Shown here in pieces: positions 1 to 10,183 of a stretch of DNA of 64,000 nt. Each line of letters opens with the position of its first letter. Position 1 is the first letter of the stretch. Below the pieces are notes generated by a model. The model saw nothing but the letters and a program-made list of their open reading frames with translations, did no database searches and was not told the origin of the DNA. Made by a program: the position numbers and the translations under genes. Source of the DNA: Ephydatia muelleri (taxonomy: Eukaryota > Porifera > Demospongiae > Spongillida > Spongillidae); the NCBI GenBank assembly GCA_013339895.1, contig JABACO010000019.1, positions 650,688 through 714,687 of the forward strand, given 5' to 3'.

Positions 1-193
1 GAGCATTACATTGGTGATGTCATTTCAACTGAGAGGTCTTATTTTTCAGCATCTAGTGAACTTTGGCTGTCAGTGTCTCTATCTAAATAAAGATATAAAA
101 ACAACCATGCCCTTCTACATAGAAAAGTGCCCACCCCCCCCCCCTCCCCAAAAAAAAAATTACGTACAGAATAACAATAAAACATGCTTGGTC

Positions 194-262
194 TTCCCAT
201 ACCAGGAGTTGAACCCTGAGCTCCCTGGTTGAAAACCAGGAGTCCTGTAGACCATAGGGGGA
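194..262 (-). pseudogene. tRNA-Glu-like relic
   Basis: Read on the minus strand this matches the intact tRNA-Glu at 464-535 in the anticodon arm and T arm, but the T arm has changed bases and the D arm is shortened, so the cloverleaf is broken. The same relic recurs at 3724-3785 in the second copy of the surrounding segment, so it moved with the segment. Confidence 0.6.
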
Positions 263-463
263 TCACATGGTATTGACTGAAATAGAAAAAGTGAGTGGCT
301 CTCCCCCCACACAACAAAACAACAGACTTTCCATAGTACTTCTTTTATTATTAAAACAAACTGGTACACAGAATAGCAGTTCTGAACAAAAGCGGCAAAC
401 AACGAAACGCACCGAAAAGTACATTGACAGTTAAAAAAAAAATTAAACGGTATATAAAAAAAG

Positions 464-535
464 TTCCCATACCGGGAGTCGAACCCGGGCCGCCTGGGTG
501 AAAACCAGGAATCCTAACCGCTAGACCATATGGGA
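464..535 (-). tRNA. tRNA-Glu (anticodon TTC)
   Basis: The 72-nt reverse strand folds as a standard cloverleaf. The acceptor stem TCCCATA pairs with TATGGGA, followed by discriminator A. The anticodon stem CCTGG/CCAGG encloses the loop TTTTCAC with anticodon TTC. The T arm contains the GGTTCGACTCC consensus (internal B box), and the D arm TGGTCTAGCGGTTAGGA provides the A box. No intron is present and the CCA is not encoded, as expected in eukaryotes. A short T run follows in the transcribed direction (A run on the plus strand just below 464), suiting RNA polymerase III termination. A second intact copy lies at 2607-2678. Confidence 0.95.
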
Positions 536-959
536 TCACACAAGAATTGAGCACTAGACATACGACAACATACCCAGACCATCATTTTTCACTCTTTTTA
601 ACCACGAGTCCTTCGAGAATGGGTACAAAGTAGTCAGCTCCCTGTCGAATGATAGATCGAATTCAAAGTAGCGTATGTGTAGTGAACGTGCTGCAATCTA
701 CCGCAGAATGTTCGATGTCTGCCGCTTGTCCGTTATTTCTGCGCAGCAGGCCTGGACTACAGCAGAGGTGCTCCCATATTCACGTGACATATGAGAAGAG
801 ACTAACCTAACTCTACTTCGGCGTACACTTCATCCCTTAGAACGGGAACCACCCGCTGCGTGGCTACCTGTTTCAGGTCCATCACGCGCACACCCACATG
901 CAAATTAATAGTACGTCATAATTTTTCTAATACAATAACAATTTCACCGTCCCAGTCCT

Positions 960-1310
960 GGTTTCTTCTCCAAGTGATTGGAACAATGTGAGGAGACAAA
1001 TTTTGTCTACATCCATGCCAAGCATCCGCTCTGTTCCCTTAACTCTAAAAGCTTGCGCTCTTACCTTCACCATATGCAGTGCGGTCTGTGCTTGCCACAT
1101 TTTTTTTTAATGGTCGTCAAATTGCAGACATTGGATGCTGTCCTGGATAGAGGAGGAGGGAGTGGGGGGAGAGGGAAGGAGGAGGGAAGGGGGAGGGAAG
1201 GAGGAGGGAAGGGAGAACAAGAGTCACTTTGAGGAGTCCATTTGTGCAGACATGGGTACCATGTGGCCATGCAGGCATCCTGAAAGTATGTCATTCAGAA
1301 TGCTGCACCA
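960..1310 (-). pseudogene. Scrambled fragment of the F-box/WD40 gene
   Basis: The minus strand here carries a piece equivalent to the last exons of the F-box/WD40 gene (960-1090) joined directly to a piece equivalent to its exon at 5658-5726. The latter still encodes a SIQCLQFDDH-like WD40 strand at about 1110-1145 but runs into a poly-A tract, and the exon 5' to it (about 1225-1310) is also degenerate. The exon order cannot give a working protein. It is best read as a rearranged duplicate. See the parent gene at 4226-10020. Confidence 0.65.
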
Positions 1311-1435
1311 AAGGAGATACACACAATGTATGTTCATATCCGAATCAAACCAGGTTAGTTGCCAAAATAAATTGTGTGAGGGGGGCAAGTCACATAAGAA
1401 TGGTTTTACAACTTGAGCATGAATAAGGTTGGTGG

Positions 1436-1940
1436 ACATGCACATCACCACACATCACACATACACATGCACATCACCACACGTCACACATACACATGCA
1501 CATCACCACGTCACACATACACATGCACATCACCACGTCACACATACACATGCACATCACCACACATCACACATACACATGCACATCACCACGCCTCACA
1601 CATACACATGCACATCACCACGCCTCACACATACACATGCACATCACCACGTCACACATACACATGCACATCACCACGCCTCACACATACACATGCACAT
1701 CACCACACATCACACATACACATGCACATCACCACACATCACACATACACATGCACATCACCACGTCACACATACACATGCACATCACCACACGTCACAC
1801 ATACACATCACCACACGTCACACATACACATGCACATCACCACACGTCACACATACACATGCACATCACCACACGTCACACATACACATGCACATCACCA
1901 TGTAACACATACACATACACATCACCACACATCACACATA
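1436..1940. repeat. CA-rich minisatellite
   Basis: Tandem units of about 26-29 bp built on 'cacatcaccacacgtcacacatacacatg', close to 18 copies with small length variants (CACGTC, CACACATC, CACGCCTC). Degenerate 'cacacatacacatgca' outliers continue to about 2030. Open frames through it (His/Thr-rich) exist in several frames simply because the unit lacks stops, so they are not genes. Confidence 0.9.
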
Positions 1941-2606
1941 CACATGCATCACAGATACACCTGTGTTGAAGCAAAGATGTCATCTCACATCATAAGACAA
2001 AACCACACACATACACATGCAGCACAGATATGCCTGTTTTAAAGCAGATGTCACCTCACATCATGAGACAAAACCACACCCTAGTTATAGACAAAACTCC
2101 ACTTCCTAATAATGTCCACCACCCACCTCAGACCAAACTTCATCCATCCCATAAGCAAAGTTATTCAATTCTCAGTTTCATGCAGCAATATTTGCAGAGT
2201 GCCTTTCACTTTATGGTATAGACTCATGTACAGCTAGTTGAGGGGAATGACAGCCCATAGGTACACACACGCACACTGCCATTCCCTTTAATGTGTGCAA
2301 CGCAACTAGCATACACCTAACACAAATACAAGTTGACTGAATGAGGGGGGGGGGGGGGGGGGGCATGGCTCGTTTAGGTTGAGTGTCTCTCCTTATAGCC
2401 TCAATTAAGACACCCACACTGGTATCATACATTATCCATCTGTGTCATATGACACTGTGTGCCTATCCTATCCTGAGATTTATCAGGGATACTAGGTGAC
2501 CCATTCACCAGATGACCAATCAAGACCACCCACAAAACTATCCACAAAGGAAACAAGTTAATAAAAAACAACAACAACAACAAAAAAAGAAATTAAAAAA
2601 AAAAAG

Positions 2607-2678
2607 TTCCCATACCGGGAGTCGAACCCGGGCCGCCTGGGTGAAAACCAGGAATCCTAACCGCTAGACCATATGGGA
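2607..2678 (-). tRNA. tRNA-Glu (anticodon TTC)
   Basis: Identical over the mature 72 nt to the copy at 464-535: acceptor TCCCATA/TATGGGA, anticodon loop with TTC, intact A and B boxes. As with the other copy an A run on the plus strand immediately precedes it, which is a T run downstream of the transcript. The flanks differ from those at 464-535, so it is a separate locus and not part of the 1-1310 / 3477-4420 duplication. Confidence 0.95.
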
Positions 2679-2705
2679 GTTTCGTGAATATGCCTTCGTA
2701 AGGGC

Positions 2706-3205
2706 AGCATTTAATATTGGACTGCATTGCTGACCTGCCACAAGGCGCATGCCTTTCCCCACAAATTGAGAAAGGAAGTGGCATTCTTCCTAAAGACCAA
2801 TCAAGACCAGCAGACATTCTAGTGCCAAACTGGTCCCTCTCACGCCCAGCTGCATTTGACATAAAGGTCATCAATCCGCTTAATTTGCAATTTATACAAG
2901 AAGCGGCTCAAACCTGTGGTCATGCAGCTGAGATGGGAGAAGAGGCCAAGCACTCAAGGAAGGATGAGGCATGTGCCCTTAGAGGATGGTCATGCATCCC
3001 TTTGGTTGTAGAAGTGTTTGGGGGATGGGGCAATGAAGCTATCAATGTACTTTTAACCATATCCAAAAAGGTAGCCACGCATCTATGTTGACCTCTAAAT
3101 GAGGTTATATCAAACATCTACAGTCGCCTCAGCCTCACCCTCATGAGGCAGAATGCCAGGGCAATTTTGGCCAGATGTGTCTCACTAAACGCCTGCTGTG
3201 ACTTT
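2706..3205 (+). pseudogene. 3' fragment of a retroelement ORF (RPAD...AAFDI motif)
   Basis: An open stretch to 3091 contains RPADILVPNW followed by PAAFDIKVINPLN, then GWSCIPLVVEVFGGWG. After a frame break the line continues with a YSRLSLTLMRQNARAIL-like segment near 3115-3170. I recall this order from the C-terminus of uncharacterised reverse-transcriptase-type ORFs that are very common in sponge and cnidarian genomes. The RPAD...AAFD spacing resembles a PD-(D/E)XK nuclease core, though this is inference. No RT domain is present upstream within the window, so this is a truncated, inactive end. The family name was not resolved. Confidence 0.5.
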
Positions 3206-3476
3206 TAGTTATTTGTTATGCATTGTATTGGAAAGATAAAACATCGCCCATCATCAGTTCTGGGATAAACATGTATTCATCCGAACAGAAGCCAAGTTTA
3301 AAATTACAAGATGAGGCTACATGTATTCATTCACTAGTATACTTTCAATTTGACTTGTCACATTTGCATAATTATCCTTGGCAATGGGATGGCGATTTGC
3401 AATGCAGGTACCTGTCATTCTTAGCGTTAAGATATAGACTGAGAGAGGTACAGTAGTTATGCTACAAGAAGTTGTT

Positions 3477-4420
3477 CAAGCATTACATTGGTGATGTCAT
3501 TTCAACCGAGAGGTCTACAACTATGTGTCATCATTTATCATTTCTCTCCTATGTATTGAACTTTGGCTGTCAGTGTTCCCCATTCAACATCAGATACAAA
3601 ACAACCATGCCGCTCTACAGAGAAACCTCCCCCCCCCCCCCCCCCCCCCCCCATTCCCCCAATCAAAAATTAATAAAATAGGAAAAAAGATTATGTACAG
3701 AATAACAATAAAACATGCTTGATCTTCCCATACCAGGAGTTGAACCCTGAGCTCCCTGGTTCAAAACCAGGAGTCATGGGGACCACATGCTATTGACTGA
3801 AACAGAAAAAAGTGAGTCACTCTCCCCTCACACAACAAAACAAAACAACAACCCCCTTCCCCCCCCCCGCTTCCAAAAAAAAAAAAGAACAGTGCTGAAA
3901 AGTAAAATGAGGATGCATGTACAAAGAGGATACTATGTACAAAGAAAGAAAAACAAGTTCCCATACTGGGTGTGGACCTGAGCTGTGGCCGCAGCAGGCC
4001 TGGACTACAGCAATATTCACGTGACATATGAAAAGAGACTAAAACCTAACTCTACTTCGGTGTACACTTCATCCCTCAGAACGGGAACCACCTGGTGTGT
4101 GGGAACCTCTTTGTTCATGTCCATCACGTGCACACCCACATGCAAATTTATTCAACCAAAGACAATAAACAAATTTTTATTTAACAATTACATGAATAGG
4201 AATGTCCAGAAAGAATGGATCCAGGTCAACAACTTCTGGTTTCTTCTCCTAGCTGATTAGAACGATGTGAGGAGACTATTCCACATGCAAATTTCCACAT
4301 TCATGCCAAGCATCCACTCTGTTCCCTTAGTGTTAAAAGCTTGTACTCTTACCTTCAGGAGACCTTTCTTTATGCACCATACACACACAGTGTGGTCTGT
4401 GCTTGTTGTCACAAGTCGAT
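3477..4420. repeat. Segmental duplication copy B
   Basis: Partner of bases 1-1090. It includes a second tRNA-Glu-like relic at about 3724-3785 (minus) and runs into the terminal exons and 3' UTR of the F-box/WD40 gene. Because copy B is continuous with an intact exon order while copy A is scrambled, copy B looks ancestral. A C run (3628-3652) and A/C-rich tracts lie inside. Confidence 0.7.
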
Positions 4421-7400
4421 GATCATCGGCCTGAAGCGGTTACATTCGTGGTATAGCTGTGAGTTACAAATATATGAAGCACTTCGAGTCTTGCTTACCC
4501 ACACATCAGTGAGTATCCTGGAATGACCCAAGAGTCTCCTGATGCAGGCTCCGGTAGTGATGTCCCACTCATACAACATAGAGTTACTGCAAACACAAGC
4601 AATACACATGAGTCGCCCATTTGGTCCCACCCCCATGCTACATGTACCTCCCGGCTCCAATCAGCTTCGTCCTGTTGAGAATCAGCTTGGTGAGGTGGGT
4701 GCAGCTCTCTTTTGGCACCTCCCCCTCCTCCCTGTCCACCGGCCACTGCATGAGGGGGGTGTGGTCCACGAGGCTCCACAGGTGGACTCCTCCTCCGATT
4801 GTGGCGGCAATCAACAACAGCCTTGACACGCAGAGAGAGGTGATGGCAGTCGTGTGCTGCAGTGAGGCTGATGGCTGTACACTGGCCAAGGACCACACCC
4901 TGACCAACCTGGGGACAGAATGTGATCGTGTATCGATTTATCCTACAGAGAGCATATTTATAAATGACCCCCTTTTCTCGCCCATCTCTCTCTCTCATTC
5001 CTCCAATCAGGGATGCTCCCAGAGCTGAGTGACAAAATGTACATTGTCTTGGAGCATGATTTGATGCGGGTCAACCATTGAACACTGTGTACTACAATAA
5101 TGGGATGGTGCTATACATTATGTCGCTGTTGACATGTCCTGATCTAAAAATATACAACCCTTGTAATGGCTGCTCATAATCATATTATACCTTGAACTCC
5201 TTAAAGGCAAAACTAATGCTCGTCTTACTTGTCAGTAGAGCCACTGAAAAAGAAAGCCCCTTCAAGCTGAAGAGATGTAACAGGTCCTGACGAAACAAAC
5301 GATGGCAAGCATGCCAAGCAGGTGAACAATGCTCCATTGTACACACCTGCGTGTGCTGCGGCAATGATGGTCACACATTCCCATGACGCTGTGCTCCACA
5401 CTCGGATGCTGCAATCCTCAGATCCAGTCACTCTGATCACATGCATGTAGGCGCGCATGCACATCTACACATGTCTCTGGACACAACACATAAAAGTTTC
5501 TTCTTCTTACAGTCTATCGTTGTTAAACCTCAGACACGTCACACAGCTGGTGTGGCCGACTAGGACGCTAGACACTGTGTGCTGCACCACATCCCAAACC
5601 TGAGACAAAATTGAATTGAAACGGAGAAGATGGAATGCCATGTGCATGGTGTGTTACAATGCAAGTCGTATCCCAGGACCCTGTGACAATTTTATGGTCG
5701 TCGAATTGCAGACATTGGATGCTGCCCTGGATAGAGGAGGAGGGAGTGGGGGGAGGGAAGGGAGAGGGAGGAGGAGGGAAGGAGGAGGGAAGGAGGAGGG
5801 AAGGGGTGAGGGAAGGGGGAGGAAAGGGAAGGAGGAGAGAAGGAGGAAGGGGAAGGGGGCAGGGAAGGGGGAGGGAAGGGGGGGCAGGGAAGGGGGAGGG
5901 AAGGGGGAGGGAAGGGGGATGGGAAGGGGGAGGGAAGGGGGAGGGAAGGGGAGGGAAGGGGAGGGAAGGGACGAACAAAGAGTCACTTTGATGTGTCCAT
6001 TTGCGCAGACATGGGTACCTCTGTTGGCCATGCAGGGTGTGAATGAGGGCGTCCTGAACGTATGTCATGAATGCCTGCACCAAATGACACAGAGAGTGAA
6101 AAAGGACTGGCTTAGAGGGAGTGGGGGGGGGGGGGGGGGGGAGCGGAGGGGAGGGGAGCTCTCACCGGACCAGCCTGTCCTCAGTCCCTGGTCACCACCT
6201 TCCTCTGTCACACTGCACACACAGCACTGCAGACTCAAACTGCCAGCAGGAATGTGCAATCAGCATGCAATAGACACACAGACACATACACGGACACACA
6301 CAGACACAGACAGGGCGACGGGGGGGGCAAGCGAAAGACACACAGGAGAGCAGAGCAAAGCAGCCGCGGCGCCAACCCGCCAACCAGGCCACCCCGCCCA
6401 CCAGCCCACCCGGCCCAGCAGCCCACCCCGCCCACCAGCCCACCCGGCCAGCAGCCCACCCCGCCACCAGCCCACCGCGCAGACCAGCCCAGCCCGGCCC
6501 ACCAGCCACCCGCCCGCCACGGAGGCCACCCCGCCCACCAGTCCCACCCGGCCCAGCAGCACCCCCGCCACAGAAGCACCACCCGCCGACCAGCCAGCCC
6601 GCCGACCAGCCACCCGCCGACCAGCCCACCCCGCACCAGCCCCCCCGCCACCAGGCCCACCCCGCACAAGCCCACCCCGCCCACCAGCCAGCCGCACACC
6701 AGCCCACCCCTCCACCAAAACAACCTCCAATCCACCCACTCCCCACCCACCACCAGAAAGCCACACCAGACCACCAGCCAACAAACAACAAAGCAGACAA
6801 CTCCCAACAAAAACAGAAGCCCAGCTGAACGCGCACCAGACCACAAAACCCCTCCACAATCCAACCCACTCCACACAGCCGACCACCCCCCTAGCCAGCC
6901 CACCACCTCCATCCATCCCACATCCAAAAACTCCCACAAACCTCCCACCGACCTACAAACGGCAACCATCACCAGCACACCTCCACACACCACCCCTCCA
7001 ACCATCCCACCCCCCTCACCATCCCACCCTCACTCACCATCCCATCAAACATCCCCATCCCACATCCACAACACCCTCCCACCATCCCACCCTCCTACAT
7101 CCCACAACCCTCCCACCATCAACCACACCCCCCTATCCACCCATCCCACTACCACCCCTCCTACCATCCATCTTCCCATCATCCCACCCTTCCCATCATC
7201 CACCCCTCCCATCATCCCATCCCTCCCACCATCTTTTACCTGGAGCCTTCTGAGCACAGAGATGGGTCTGAATTTTGCAGGATTCGATGCACCAAGGCAC
7301 CCTGCCAGTATGATGCACTGGACTCCTGCTGAGTCAGGCTGTATACAGGGTAATCAACACATAATGCATGCACTTTGACCCTTCATTCTGCCAATACCAG

Positions 7401-10020
7401 ATGAGGAGCTGATGGTCTCTCATCAATGGCCACTTCAACAAGAGGAACTTGAGCAATGTGTGTAGTCACCAACGCTGCCTTGTTGCTCAGAGCATGAAAG
7501 TGTGGGCTACCCAATCAAGTGGAGGGGAGAGGGAGGGAGGGGAGGTAGGAGGGAGAGAGGGGAGGGAGGAGGGGAGAGAGGAGGGAGAGAGGAAGAGGAG
7601 GAGGAGAGGAGGAGGGGAGGGAGGAGGGGAGAGAGGAGAAAAAGGACATATACACCATTGGGTATTGTGATGTGTTAAGTGTATCGCACCTACACATGCA
7701 CACCACAAAAGAGGGAAACACACACAATTAGGTCAAATACACTACACATCACACCTATGCAAAACATAACTACCACTACCAAACACCATACAAAGATTTA
7801 CACTTGTACCTTACATCACATCTACCTGTCGTACGGTCTTCTAGCCCTTCCCCTGCCAGAGTCTTCTCCCTCCCTCTCCACCAGGGCACCCTGTCCTCTC
7901 TTCTCTTCCCTCAGCCTCCTGCGTGTGGCTGCAGCACTCTCTGGAGCCAGCCTCATCACATCCTGTGTGCTCTGGCCACACCCACCACTCCTCTCCCTGA
8001 CTGCAAAGAGAGGGAGGTAGCAGGGCTTCTATCTATGCCCTAAGCCACACCCACCACCGCTGTCATATCCTAACCCTTCTTTCTACACCTACATATACCC
8101 TCCCTCCCTCTCTTCCTCCTCCTCCCCATTCCCTCCTCCCCATTCCTTCCTCCCCTTCCCTATAACCTACTCAGGCTGATCATTTCACGAAGAGACAGAT
8201 GTGACTTGGACACAGCCAACACACCCTCCGGAGTGCCATTGCTTGAGCGCTGGAAGTCTGTTTGGGCTTCAGGGATTAGAACAAAAGAATTAAGGCGTGT
8301 TAACGTTGGGATGACTCAACGATGCAATGAGCAACTAATGCCAAAGGTTAAACTGCCCTTTCACTAAAGGTTGTGTGGGAGTGCTGATTCTGGCAGTGCC
8401 AAAATGACAGCGTGCATGTGTGTGTGTTTGTGTGTGTATGTGTGTGTGGATGCACATGTGTGTGGATGTTTGCATGAGTGCATGTACATGTGCACATGTG
8501 TAAATGGTGAGCACAAAAATGCACACATTCTGGTCAAGTACCTGCCACCACCATGGCCTTGATTCGTGATATGACCCTGGTGAGCTCCAAGTATACTCTC
8601 TTCCAGTCCACTGTGTCCTGAGTGTCATGTGACCCACTCACCCTATGGCACTCATTGACTACACCCGTCAGGTCACCCACCCCCTCCCTCATCCCCAGAC
8701 AATAGCAGTGCCGCTGCCATATGTCCCCCGAGTTGCAAAGGAACCTCCATCTCTTGCACACCTGAAACACAAGGATTGGTTCAAGGGAGGGAAGGGGGAG
8801 GAAGGGAGGGAGGGAGGGAGGGACAAACCTGGGAGCAGGCAAATAGTGAGTCTGGATCAAGGAACGAAAATGTTGCAGAAAGGAGTGAGTTTGGAAGTGA
8901 CTCAATTGTCACATGGTTCTGCAACCTTTGCGTAGCAAAACAAGTGGCCTGTCAACATTTAAACTGATACAACACTATCTCTCTCTTCCCCACCTGTGAT
9001 GAAGGCACTGCACTAGGTACCCAAGGAGCTCCTTGTCACTGATCTTTATCAGTTCTGAAAGTAAGAATGCTTTACGTGACGGACTCCACTGTTGGAGCCA
9101 CTGTTGGAGAACAGATCAAACCACTCACTGTTAGGATTATGCTTGCTCTTATTAAAGCCTACCTCAGTGGCAGTGACCAGCTGCAGTTTGAATTGCTCCA
9201 TAATTGGGCTGGTTCGCCCAAAGATGTGCCGCTCACCCCGCAGTGCACCACAGAGGGTGCTCGATTTCAAGTGTCTGTTGGTCTGAAGCTTCTCCCTTTC
9301 CTTCATGCTTCTGATAACACTGGTTGAGCAGACATCTGGGACCGAGCTGAAGCGCTTCCTCTTCAAGGCAGCAGTGTCTCCCAGGCCCTGGTCCCAGAGT
9401 GTGGCATGCCCTGTGTGCACGAGTGGGACTGCAGGCCAGATGAGTGTGCTCTTTGCAGCCAGGCAGGACTTGGTCAAGGTCGAAGGGTCATTTCCTTCCC
9501 TTGGTACACTGGTGGAGGTCGAGGAAGAGGAGGTGGCAGCCGTACACGTTAGACTCGGTTCGGCCGGTATGACTTCCGCTCTGAGTAGGCATTGCTTCAG
9601 GTCGCGGCGTACCTGGAACGTGGCCGCTCCGGCGAGGTGCAGCGCCGCCAGCGGCGGGAGAAGTGCGGTGGAGAAGTCAAAGTGAAGAGCGGGCTCCAAG
9701 TCCGTCGACAGAAGCTCCAGCTGTTCTCTGGTGCAGGTCTCCATCACGTGGCACACAAATACCCTCCTCTGCCATGCGTGCCACGTTCGAAAGCAGAGCA
9801 AGATGGTTTTTAGGTTTTGCCTTGCAACCACGCTTTTGTGATCCAAGGCTACGTTAATTGAAGGTAAGAGCAGACTGCTGTCTTTCGTTAGTAGAGAATC
9901 CTTCGGGTCCTCCGCACCGACCAATTTTGATTTTGGCTGTTAATAGAAAAAAGGTGTTTTGTCGATTAGAAACTCATTACACTTCTCGACATTTGTTACT
10001 TTAGATCGGTTCGTGTCCAT
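4226..10020 (-). CDS. F-box/WD40-repeat protein, FBXW2-like
   Basis: Substrate-recognition subunit type of SCF (Skp1-cullin-F-box) ubiquitin ligases. I built it from splice sites whose phases agree: 10020-10000, 9936-9163, F-box piece ~9043-8994, 8761-8542, 8266-8171, 8000-7826, 7338-7240, 6212-6166, 6074-6019, 5726-5658, 5599-5511, 5432-5347, 5286-5229, 4908-4648, 4586-4499, 4430-4353, 4252-4226. This gives about 760 residues. An N-terminal RREQLELLSTDL-type region resembles FBXO16/FBXW proteins. The F-box tail VCKRWRFLCNSGDIWQRHC and VDWKRVYLE match FBXW2. WD blades follow: KIVTGSWDTTCI, VTGSEDCSIRVW, LVRVWSLAS, YEWDITTGA, LVTTSTDHTVCVW. AATAAA signals (plus-strand TTTATT near 4147 and 4176) follow the stop. 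Doubts: the junction between the F-box exon and 8761 is not in phase, and exons 6212-6166 and 6074-6019 show WD-like residues split over frames. The start ATG lies 163 bp from DEGS1's. Confidence 0.82.
5727..6000. repeat. Purine-only GGGAAGGGGGAGG tract in an F-box gene intron
   Basis: About 270 bp of almost pure G/A on the plus strand, which is the template strand of the gene. A shorter duplicate lies at 1148-1220 and a similar tract at 7516-7645. G runs are spaced closely enough to form G-quadruplexes or triplexes. It also explains long low-complexity open frames in this area. Confidence 0.85.
6355..7230. repeat. C-rich / A+C asymmetric tract, nearly free of T
   Basis: Roughly 870 bp in which the plus strand is C-rich with A and G but very little T: first 'cccgcccaccagcccacc'-type units, then 'ccatcccacc'-type units. 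It lies in the intron between exons 7240-7338 and 6166-6212 of the F-box gene, so the pre-mRNA would be strongly G-rich. Open frames of hundreds of residues across it (Pro/Thr/His-rich, or Gly/Trp-rich on the other strand) are composition artefacts. Confidence 0.85.
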
Positions 10021-10183
10021 TGCATGGGCTTTGTAATAGATGGTACGACATTTTTAACTTGTGTACGTTACTAAGCAACCATGATCTCAAAGGTCAGGTC
10101 ATGACATCATCTAAAGGTGATCAGGCGAGTTCGTAGTTGTATAATAGTTACTACATCGTTTGCAACTTGTGGAGGAGGGAGAA
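10021..10183. promoter_or_regulatory. Probable bidirectional promoter, F-box gene / DEGS1
   Basis: The 163 bp between the two divergent start codons must hold both 5' UTRs and core promoters unless further non-coding exons exist. I see no TATA box. The segment contains 'ctaagcaaccatg' and 'ggtcaggtcatgac' as possible short palindromic motifs but nothing I can assign to a named factor. Confidence 0.55.

Larger units (their letters stand above)
1..1310. repeat. Segmental duplication copy A (partner of 3477-4420 and 5693-6090)
   Basis: Bases 1-320 closely match 3476-3840 (shared 'cattacattggtgatgtc', the tRNA-like relic and the A/C-rich tracts). Bases 745-1090 match 3989-4410, which is the 3' end of the F-box/WD40 gene. 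Bases 1105-1310 then match 5693-6090, an internal exon region of the same gene. The order is therefore compressed relative to the gene: about 1.3 kb between the two parts is missing. The copies are diverged by substitutions and small indels, so the duplication is not very recent. About 540-745 holds nothing recognisable. Confidence 0.75.

Noticed and set aside
1436..1940. Regularly spaced repeat array, CRISPR-like at first glance
   Set aside because: There are no unique spacers. The whole unit repeats head to tail with small length variants, in a eukaryotic genome.
5616..7253. Very long open frames (hundreds of residues) on both strands
   Set aside because: They run through purine-only or C-rich tracts that lack stop codons by composition. 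Splice-consistent exons of the F-box gene on the minus strand explain the real coding content.
7390..7480. Extra exon of the F-box gene (ALVTTHIAQVPLVEVAIDERPSAPHL, minus)
   Set aside because: Neither possible acceptor keeps the phase, whereas the flanking exons 8000-7826 and 7338-7240 join directly in phase.
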